Source: Firmicutes bacterium UBA5301
GTDB lineage: Bacteria > Bacillota > UBA5301
NCBI GenBank assembly: GCA_002408345.1
Contig: DHRX01000195.1
Coordinates: 1-6,151, forward strand
Reading direction: 5' to 3'
Length of the DNA stretch: 6,151 nucleotides
Each line of letters opens with the position of its first letter. The first letter of the stretch is position 1. A program made the position numbers and the translations under genes. Shown here piece by piece: positions 1-5,716 of this stretch. The notes below the pieces were generated by a model. That model was given only the letters and a program-made list of their open reading frames with translations. It did no database searches and had not been told where the DNA came from.

Positions 1-591
1 CCCGCCGCTGCCCTGCAAGGGAAAACCATTGTCGTTGACCCTGGACACGGCGGCTCCAACGGAGGCGCCGTAGGGGCCAGCGGTAAAACCTTGGAAAAGA
101 CTAACGTTTTATTCGTTGCTTTGGATTTGAAGAAAATGCTTGAACAAGCAGGGGCCAAGGTAATAATGACCAGAGATCGGGATATATCGCCAGAATTCGA
201 TGGGCTTGATCAATTAGAATCACGGGTCGCTATTTCCAATCAGTCTGGTGCCGATATTTTCGTCAGTATTCATAACGACGCTAATTTAGATCGGAATATT
301 GTCGGAACAACAACTTATTACTCTGGTTCTGTTGAATCCCGCCGTCTCGCTGAATCTATCCAAAATCAGCTGGTTAAAGCGTTAGGGTCGCATAACCATG
401 GCGTAAAATCTAGCCCTTTTTATGTGCTGAGAAATACCCGCATACCTGCGGTACTAGTGGAAGTTGGTTTTATCTCCAACTACTGGGAAGAAAAACGATT
501 AGCTGACCCAGCTTACCGTTATAAAGCTAGTCAGGGGATTTACAATGGATTAGTAAACTACTTTTCTACCCCTGGTTTTTCCGGTCGGTAA
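1..591 (+). CDS. N-acetylmuramoyl-L-alanine amidase, Amidase_3 family (5' partial)
   Basis: The frame is open to the left edge, giving 196 visible residues of a longer protein. An internal TTG at 91 is an ordinary Leu codon, not a start. The visible part is a complete Amidase_3 catalytic domain, the zinc enzyme fold that cleaves the bond between N-acetylmuramic acid and L-alanine in peptidoglycan. The family landmarks are all present: VVDPGHGG with zinc ligand H16, the Glu ligand E32 in LEK, SIHNDA with zinc ligand H91, and the catalytic Glu E154 in VEVGFISN. The residues before the domain (PAAALQGK) look like a linker, so a signal peptide and perhaps a wall-binding or SH3-like domain probably lie outside the window. 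It should act outside the membrane, in wall remodelling, cell separation or sporulation and germination; a CwlD-like or LytC-like role cannot be decided. Its last 34 bases overlap the end of the opposing gene. Confidence 0.93.
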   Translation, partial: PAAALQGKTIVVDPGHGGSNGGAVGASGKTLEKTNVLFVALDLKKMLEQAGAKVIMTRDRDISPEFDGLDQLESRVAISNQSGADIFVSIHNDANLDRNIVGTTTYYSGSVESRRLAESIQNQLVKALGSHNHGVKSSPFYVLRNTRIPAVLVEVGFISNYWEEKRLADPAYRYKASQGIYNGLVNYFSTPGFSGR

Positions 592-1826
592 CTAAGAGCA
601 TGGCTTTCCCCTTGGAGAAACTCCCTGTTACCTAAGGGCATTCGGCTGGGAAGAAACAATTGGCGCAAAAACCAAAAGTACCCGCTTAACAGCCCCACAT
701 TGGCTACAAATAATATCTTTAACCATAACGTATACCAAGATCCAACCCCTGCCGCCAACAACATCGCGGCAGGGTGATTCATCGGTGGTGGACGCCATAA
801 AGAGACTAGAGCCACCTGCCATAAAGCAAGGAAATAAAAACTAACCCCCAAACGTAGCGGCTCTTGAAATGATCCTGATCGGCCAGCTTGAACCGACCTC
901 AAAAGCAGCTTTTTACCATGTCGACTAGGAAACAATACTAAACCAACGATAAGTAGCGGCCAGGTTATCCCTCGAACGTGAAATTGGATAGCAAAAGTAG
1001 CATCGGTTAACTCGCCGCCTCCTAATGCAACTACTAAGAGGCTACCAAAGGTCAGCAAAACAAACCAGCCCACCCAGAAACCTACTTCTGCACCTAACCG
1101 CTTTGTTTTTACTGAAAACTCTCGCCAGAGCAAGTGGTAAAAAGGAACTAACTCTGCAAATCGTAGCACTATAGGTAATGGTCGCCAATACCAACTAGTA
1201 ATAAACCATAATCCATGGTTTATTAGCCCAATTATACCGGCTACTAAAACTACCCAAGCGGTACGGTGTAAAGCCTGCTCTACCTTAGGTCGGGTCAATA
1301 AACCTCTATCCAGAAGATACCAAGCTAAGGCGGTGACCCATAAAATTACGATAACCCCACCTAACCAAGGGTGGGTTAACCGTAACCAATCCACTCCATT
1401 AGGCCCGCCCCAGAAAAAGACAGCACTAACCAAAGCATAAAATCCGCTGATAGTTAAGGCGATACATCCCATTTGGTTAAGCGTATCGATACTAGCCAAA
1501 GCACCTGGCCCGGCAACCCCAATCAAGCCTAACCCCAACAAAAATGTAACACCCCGGGGATAACCAAAAGAAAGGATGCAAAGACCCACCAAACCGCTTA
1601 GAATCCACTGCGGCCTGTGAAAAGCGTGGGGCGAATTAAAATGTAATATGGCTAGGTAGGAAAAGAGCGCTGTAAAAATATAAAGGAATACACCGGCTAA
1701 AGCTGGTTGCCGACCCCCTAAGAGTAACCCTACCCAATGAAGACCGTCTGAAACCACAGCCCCCCAAAAGCAGATAAGGGCTGCTAGATAGTACCAACCC
1801 GCTGGCCTCTGAGTAGGAGAACCCAT
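558..1826 (-). CDS. Polytopic membrane protein of unknown function, 422 aa
   Basis: I do not recognise this family. It is almost entirely hydrophobic, with about 10 to 12 likely membrane helices (roughly 12-37, 43-62, 74-88, 93-111, 118-139, 152-172, 189-210, 247-268, 283-299, 326-345 and 353-385) and a short polar C-terminal tail. Histidines lie in or beside helices (H30 in GLHWVG, H204 in INHG, H231 in FYHLLW, H283 in FHVRG), with many Trp and Tyr residues. This recalls haem-binding oxidase or NnrS-like membrane proteins, but no signature motif was found, so that is only a suggestion. The start is ATG 1826, preceded by AGGAGG with a 7-base spacer; a TTG at 1856 would add ten residues but has no such site. 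It lies 47 bases after the diguanylate cyclase on the same strand, so it is probably last in that operon. Its final 34 bases overlap the amidase gene, tail to tail. Confidence 0.85.
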   Translation of the reverse strand: MGSPTQRPAGWYYLAALICFWGAVVSDGLHWVGLLLGGRQPALAGVFLYIFTALFSYLAILHFNSPHAFHRPQWILSGLVGLCILSFGYPRGVTFLLGLGLIGVAGPGALASIDTLNQMGCIALTISGFYALVSAVFFWGGPNGVDWLRLTHPWLGGVIVILWVTALAWYLLDRGLLTRPKVEQALHRTAWVVLVAGIIGLINHGLWFITSWYWRPLPIVLRFAELVPFYHLLWREFSVKTKRLGAEVGFWVGWFVLLTFGSLLVVALGGGELTDATFAIQFHVRGITWPLLIVGLVLFPSRHGKKLLLRSVQAGRSGSFQEPLRLGVSFYFLALWQVALVSLWRPPPMNHPAAMLLAAGVGSWYTLWLKILFVANVGLLSGYFWFLRQLFLPSRMPLGNREFLQGESHALSYRPEKPGVEK

Positions 1827-1833
1827 GGTAAAA

Positions 1834-1839
1834 CCTCCT
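1834..1839 (-). promoter_or_regulatory. Ribosome binding site AGGAGG that sets the start of the 422-aa membrane protein
   Basis: On the minus strand TAGGAGGT is followed by a 7-base spacer and ATG at 1826. This is a near-perfect Shine-Dalgarno match. It lies inside the longer reading frame that begins at TTG 1856, so it argues clearly for the ATG. It is stronger than the sites of the other two genes in the operon, suggesting efficient independent initiation on a shared message. Confidence 0.85.
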
Positions 1840-1847
1840 ACCTTCAG

Positions 1848-1868
1848 AGTACTCAACTAGCTAGTACT
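1848..1868. repeat. Short symmetric element (AGTACT inverted repeat) in the 47-base intergenic gap
   Basis: Two copies of the self-complementary hexamer AGTACT, at 1848-1853 and 1863-1868, flank a 9-base spacer. The 10-base palindrome ACTAGCTAGT (1856-1865) overlaps the second copy. On the minus-strand message this could form a small A/U-rich stem-loop between the cyclase stop and the next gene's ribosome binding site. It could also be a chance palindrome or a protein site. No U-tract follows, so it is not a convincing terminator. Confidence 0.3.
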
Positions 1869-1873
1869 TAATG

Positions 1874-4330
1874 TTAAGAAAGGTTTCTATTTTTCTTAGA
1901 CTGCTTAGCCTCATACATAGCCACATCGGCCAACCGAATTACCTCAGCCATCTCCTGACTATCGGTAGGATAAGTAGCCCAACCAATAGATAAGGTAACA
2001 CAACACTGGCTTCGTTCGATCGCTTGGTAAATACGTTCAGCAATCGGCTGAGCTTCAGATTTCTCACAATCCGGTAAAACAATGCAAAACTCTTCCCCAC
2101 CATAACGGTAGATATACGGCGTTTCCGGAAGACTCTCCCTTAATACCTGGGCAATCTGTCGTAAAGCTTCATCACCTTTTTGATGCCCAAACTTATCATT
2201 ATATTGTTTAAAATCATCGACATCTAACATTAAAAAGGTCAGAGGTTTTCCGCTTCTTTGAGCTCGTCTACTCTCCCTTGCTAAGTGTTGGTACAGTAAC
2301 CTTTGGTTATACAGACCGGTTAAAGGGTCACGTTCCGCTAAGTTTTTGGTTTCTTGGTAGAGTATAGCATTATCCATGGCTATTGCTGTTGAAAAAGCTA
2401 AGTTAGTTAAATACTCCTGTTTGTCAATGGAATAACCTTCTCCCCGCTGGTTTGCACAGATTAAAAGGCCCAATACTCGCTTACGACCAATTAAGGGGAA
2501 GGCGATACCGCTCTTGGCGCCTAACTCGTGACAACAATTAAGGGTAGCTAAGTCCTGTTCAGAAAGGAGTACTAACCGACCTTCCCGTAACACTTTTTGT
2601 GAAATTGACGGACTTATGACCACCTGTTGCTCCAGCTCCTCTTGCCCATCAAAACCATAAACAGCCGCTTTTTGTAGCTGCTTACCTTCTAAATTACTCA
2701 AATAGATTAGGCCCCAATCAGAAGCGGTCTGAGTTACCGCCGCAGTTAGGACAACATCCAAAATTCCCTGCTGATCAAAGGTAGCTGCCACCTGCTGGGA
2801 TACGTACAGAAGCGATGCTAATTGTCCTGATTTAACGGTAACCTCGTGATACAAATTAGCTCGGTTAATTCCGGTAGCCGCCAAATCGGCAAAGGCTTCC
2901 AGGGTCTTTAAATCTCGTTTGGTAAAAAACTGGCGCTCTGCTCCGGCATGTAGACCTAAAACTCCCTGCAGTTCCTCACGAAAATACAAAGGTACCGCCA
3001 CCACAGAAGGCATTTGGCTATAGTCGGCTGCTAGCATAGCCTCGCCGGTCGCCGCTACTTGTCCAAAAATCCCCTGACCAAGAGTAAACTCTTCTTCTGT
3101 AAATTCCGGTAAACCGATTATCGTTACATAGGATCCTTTACCTGCTTCCGCATCCCATAAACCGATACCGCCTCCAGAAGCTCCGACTAGATCAATAGCG
3201 CTTTTTAAAATCAAATTTAGGGTCTCTTCTAAAGAAATGTTATCGACCAAAGACTTACTTGTTTCTAGAAAGGCCCTTTCTAAAGTAATCTGACGGCTTA
3301 ACCAGCTAATTAACTGGGCATTCTCTAAACCCATAGCCAATATGTCGCAAACCACATTCAACTTCGCTAAATCATCATTTTTATACTCTCTTTTCGGGAA
3401 AACCACCAGTACACCAAACAAATTAGTACCTACCAATAAAGGTGCGGCGATTAAATTCCGTTGGTGTTTTTGCTCAAGGATTAGCCGTTTGAAGTAGGCC
3501 GCCCGTGCAGCTACGCAAGGGTTCTCTGCTTCAACTATTAAACCCTGAACTTTCTCTGCTTTCTTACAAAAGAGTTGATACCCAGCCATTAAGGAGAGGG
3601 TATTTAATTCACTATCATAGCTAAATAAAGCTGCAGTTTCCAAATCTAAAATTTTTACTACTTCTTCTAAAGCTACGTCAACCTGGTTTTCTACCGTCCG
3701 GAAAGTTGCTACCAACCGAGTTAATTTAGCCAAGGAAGCTTCTTCAGCCAGCTTCCGTCGCATATCTTCTGCTGAATTCCGAATAGTCTGATGTAAAATT
3801 GTTTCTTGGTCAGCCAAATAGCCCCCAAGATAGGCAAAGATAACATAAAAAGAAAGGTGAACCATAACCATTCGGAAGAAAGGCTGAGGCAACCCTTGAA
3901 CAACGCCAATCAACACATATAAAAGGCCAATAGTTATACCGCTTAGCAAAGTATACCGAGAGCCAAAAGCGTAGGTAATTAAAAATGCAGAAAAGACATA
4001 GTACATTTTAAAAGGGCTAGATAAACCCCCGGTGACCATTATTAAACCGGTAGCCAGTAAGATATCAAAAATTACGGTGGAAATTAACTTTTTCTGGAGT
4101 AGCCCTTTCTGCGGAAGATCATCGGCCCTTAGCTTATATAAAAGGGTATGGATAGCTCCTAAGATTAAGATGAATAACCCCGGGAAAAAAGCGACCTGGG
4201 GGCTACCCCTATTAATCACTAAAAAGAGAGCACCGATTAGAGACGTTGCCCACCGAAACATCTGTGAAGCTTGGTATACCCGAAAACAACGAGCAGAAAA
4301 GGTATCCAGTTGTAACTGATGAGATTTCAT
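1874..4330 (-). CDS. Membrane-bound GAF-GGDEF diguanylate cyclase, 818 aa
   Basis: Predicted to make cyclic di-GMP from two GTP at the inner face of the membrane. In order: about six membrane helices (roughly 27-41, 48-66, 82-101, 107-123, 127-144, 153-172); a short charged linker (about 180-200); three GAF-like sensor modules (about 200-340, 352-495, 505-655); and a C-terminal GGDEF domain (about 662-815). The GGDEF domain looks active: DPLTGLYN (668-675), the metal-binding VDDF and FKQYND/GHQKGD stretch (704-720), an intact GGEEF signature (744-748), LSIGWATYP (780-788) and the closing ADVAMYEAK (801-809). The usual RxxD inhibitory site, five residues before the signature, is replaced by PETP (736-739), so classical product inhibition is probably absent. 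No EAL or HD-GYP phosphodiesterase domain follows. The ATG overlaps the preceding stop as ATGA and has GGGAG six bases upstream, pointing to translational coupling with the phospholipase gene. The GAF ligands are unknown. Confidence 0.95.
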   Translation of the reverse strand: MKSHQLQLDTFSARCFRVYQASQMFRWATSLIGALFLVINRGSPQVAFFPGLFILILGAIHTLLYKLRADDLPQKGLLQKKLISTVIFDILLATGLIMVTGGLSSPFKMYYVFSAFLITYAFGSRYTLLSGITIGLLYVLIGVVQGLPQPFFRMVMVHLSFYVIFAYLGGYLADQETILHQTIRNSAEDMRRKLAEEASLAKLTRLVATFRTVENQVDVALEEVVKILDLETAALFSYDSELNTLSLMAGYQLFCKKAEKVQGLIVEAENPCVAARAAYFKRLILEQKHQRNLIAAPLLVGTNLFGVLVVFPKREYKNDDLAKLNVVCDILAMGLENAQLISWLSRQITLERAFLETSKSLVDNISLEETLNLILKSAIDLVGASGGGIGLWDAEAGKGSYVTIIGLPEFTEEEFTLGQGIFGQVAATGEAMLAADYSQMPSVVAVPLYFREELQGVLGLHAGAERQFFTKRDLKTLEAFADLAATGINRANLYHEVTVKSGQLASLLYVSQQVAATFDQQGILDVVLTAAVTQTASDWGLIYLSNLEGKQLQKAAVYGFDGQEELEQQVVISPSISQKVLREGRLVLLSEQDLATLNCCHELGAKSGIAFPLIGRKRVLGLLICANQRGEGYSIDKQEYLTNLAFSTAIAMDNAILYQETKNLAERDPLTGLYNQRLLYQHLARESRRAQRSGKPLTFLMLDVDDFKQYNDKFGHQKGDEALRQIAQVLRESLPETPYIYRYGGEEFCIVLPDCEKSEAQPIAERIYQAIERSQCCVTLSIGWATYPTDSQEMAEVIRLADVAMYEAKQSKKNRNLS

Positions 4331-5601
4331 TTGCTACTCCCATAGATAATTACTAGACCTAATAGAATTCCAGACAAACCTAAGAATTGAACCACAGCTG
4401 GGTCACCCCAAACCAAGATTAAACCACTAACCAACACAACCAACCCTACGGTAAGGAATACCTTATTTCTGGTCCGCCGTAAAAACTGTCCTAACCGGGT
4501 AAAGAGCGAATCTGGCTCTATTGGATGCTTAATCTGATCGCTTAGCTGCTTGCGAAAAACCTGATATTCAGGGGTTCCTTTCATAGGAAATAAGACCGGC
4601 TCCTCATCAGCGTCTGTAAATAAGAGAGTCCTATTAATAGTAGCGTTTTCTCGCCCTTTCTGCAAACCTTTCAGCTGACAATAGGTTTCAGCCAACAACT
4701 CCCCCCGGTGAATCATCGTCGGGATAAGGTAAGTATCAACTAAACTAACATCATAAATCAATGGGTTCAAAATTACTAGGGCCGCTTGGCTAATTTCTTG
4801 ATCGTAAAGGTCGGCCGCTAACTGATCCATAGCCATAATATCTACTGTTTGGGAGAGAATATCTATAATCCCGTTCTTTACTAAATCCTCTTTACGTAAC
4901 CCAGCATAACCCAGATCTACCCCTAAGACTTTTTTAGCCTTAGCCAATTTAACCGCTACCGCTACCGGTAAATTATCACGCAGACCGCCATCTACGTAAT
5001 GGTTACCGTCAAGGCAATACGGAATAAAAGTACCGGGAATCCCGATAGAACACCGCACCGCATCGGCAATCGCAGCCTTTGAACATAACCTAAATTCTGT
5101 AAAACCAGGTCCGTAATCGGCTGCCCTAACCCCTTGGGGAGGACAGAAAACTATCTCGGTTCCATCGTTGATATCTACCGCTGTTAAATAAAGCTCTGTT
5201 ACTTGTTCCTGCTGTTCAGGACTAAGCTGGTTATAATCAGTAAAATTTTGCAGATATCGTAAATGTTTAGCGATAAACCGCCGTAGTTTTTCTCCTTTGA
5301 TAAGCCCTTTGACCTTAGAAATGTCTAGCTTTAAAAGCGCTTGCCAAAGTTGTCCCACAGCAAAATCGATATATTGGTTTTCTCGACCAATAATAGAAAG
5401 ATATAGTTTCTCGATCTCTAGCGGTGTTAACCCCGAAGCGTAAAAGGCCGCTACAACGGCTCCACCAGAGGTACCTACTAAACTATCTGGTTTAATCCCG
5501 TACTCTTCCAAAACTTTAAGTACCCCGATATGGGCCGCCGAACGTAGCCCGCCTCCAGAAAGCACTATAGCTAGTTTATCCTTTACTAATTCTTCCCCCA
5601 C
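4327..5601 (-). CDS. Patatin-like phospholipase with two C-terminal membrane helices, 424 aa
   Basis: A patatin-family serine acyl hydrolase (Ser-Asp dyad), expected to release fatty acids from phospholipids or related lipids. Counting from GTG 5601: the oxyanion loop SGGG is at 15-18, the nucleophile S45 is in GTSGG (43-47), and the catalytic D204 is in YVDGGLRDN, a DGG motif. The loop reads GGGLRS where the family usually has GGGxRG, a small departure. The patatin domain covers about 8-260, followed by a less conserved region and two hydrophobic helices (about 381-399 and 403-420), so the enzyme is probably anchored to the membrane with its catalytic part in the cytoplasm; there is no signal peptide. 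GTG 5637 would add 12 residues, but the predicted transcription start lies at about 5635 and AAGGG sits five bases before GTG 5601, so the shorter form is preferred. First gene of the operon; its TGA overlaps the cyclase ATG. The substrate cannot be read from the sequence. Confidence 0.92.
   Translation of the reverse strand: MGEELVKDKLAIVLSGGGLRSAAHIGVLKVLEEYGIKPDSLVGTSGGAVVAAFYASGLTPLEIEKLYLSIIGRENQYIDFAVGQLWQALLKLDISKVKGLIKGEKLRRFIAKHLRYLQNFTDYNQLSPEQQEQVTELYLTAVDINDGTEIVFCPPQGVRAADYGPGFTEFRLCSKAAIADAVRCSIGIPGTFIPYCLDGNHYVDGGLRDNLPVAVAVKLAKAKKVLGVDLGYAGLRKEDLVKNGIIDILSQTVDIMAMDQLAADLYDQEISQAALVILNPLIYDVSLVDTYLIPTMIHRGELLAETYCQLKGLQKGRENATINRTLLFTDADEEPVLFPMKGTPEYQVFRKQLSDQIKHPIEPDSLFTRLGQFLRRTRNKVFLTVGLVVLVSGLILVWGDPAVVQFLGLSGILLGLVIIYGSSK
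4337..4341 (-). promoter_or_regulatory. Ribosome binding site of the diguanylate cyclase, inside the phospholipase gene
   Basis: GGGAG lies six bases before ATG 4330 on the minus strand, within the last codons of the upstream gene. With the ATGA stop-start overlap (4327-4330) it supports this start and coupled translation of the two genes. Confidence 0.7.
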
Positions 5602-5606
5602 ATTAT

Positions 5607-5611
5607 CCCTT
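5607..5611 (-). promoter_or_regulatory. Probable ribosome binding site of the phospholipase gene
   Basis: On the minus strand a purine-rich run (5606-5616) contains AAGGG five bases before GTG 5601. The alternative GTG at 5637 has AGGG directly touching the start codon, which is too close to work. Confidence 0.5.
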
Positions 5612-5641
5612 CCCTCTAAGAAAGGCCCGAAACTCACCCCT

Positions 5642-5670
5642 ATTATCTACCAATTATTACTATCTGTAAA
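5642..5670 (-). promoter_or_regulatory. Sigma-A-like promoter for the phospholipase-cyclase-membrane protein operon
   Basis: Read on the minus strand, TTTACA (5665-5670, five of six matches to TTGACA) is followed by a 17-base spacer and GATAAT (5642-5647, five of six matches to TATAAT). Transcription would begin near 5635 and leave a leader of about 35 bases before GTG 5601. The position just after the hairpin that ends the spoIIP region fits separate control of the operon by the housekeeping sigma factor. Found by eye only. Confidence 0.6.
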
Positions 5671-5677
5671 TAGCAGC

Positions 5678-5702
5678 AGGCGGAGGTTAGAAACCCCCGC
5701 CT
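5678..5702 (-). terminator. GC-rich hairpin after spoIIP, probable terminator with a weak U-tract
   Basis: An 11-base-pair stem (5678-5688 with 5692-5702, one G-U pair in the minus-strand RNA) closes a three-base loop. It lies 14 bases past the spoIIP stop. In the spoIIP direction the tail is GCTGCTATTTAC, which is poor in U. In the plus direction the tail is AATTTTAC, somewhat better. It most likely ends or attenuates the spoIIP transcript and insulates the promoter next to it, but it may be leaky or work on both strands. Confidence 0.6.
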
Positions 5703-5716
5703 AATTTTACATCAGT

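Noticed and set aside
608..640. A possible terminator hairpin after the amidase (CCCTT...AAGGG around GGAG-AAA-CTCC)
   Set aside because: The stems are short and interrupted, no T-tract follows, and the region codes for the opposing gene.
628..822. A 64-codon minus-strand reading frame
   Set aside because: It is an out-of-frame shadow inside the 422-aa membrane protein gene.
558..1826. Assignment of the polytopic protein as a haem-copper oxidase subunit I or NnrS
   Set aside because: Histidines are present near helices, but the paired and spaced histidine motifs that define those families were not seen.
1827..1856. A longer form of the 422-aa membrane protein starting at TTG 1856
   Set aside because: The extra ten codons include the perfect AGGAGG site that serves ATG 1826, and no ribosome binding site precedes the TTG.
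1827..1873. A possible separate promoter before the membrane protein gene
   Set aside because: TTAACA occurs, but no acceptable -10 element lies 16 to 18 bases downstream; the closest hexamer is GAGTAC.
3721..3909. A 62-codon minus-strand reading frame
   Set aside because: It is an out-of-frame shadow of hydrophobic codons inside the diguanylate cyclase gene.
4032..4319. A 95-codon plus-strand reading frame
   Set aside because: It lies entirely antisense to the membrane region of the diguanylate cyclase, has no recognisable domain and no supporting ribosome binding site.
5602..5637. A longer form of the patatin-like protein starting at GTG 5637
   Set aside because: Its only SD-like bases touch the start codon, and the predicted transcription start is at or after it. 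The patatin domain does not need the extra 12 residues.
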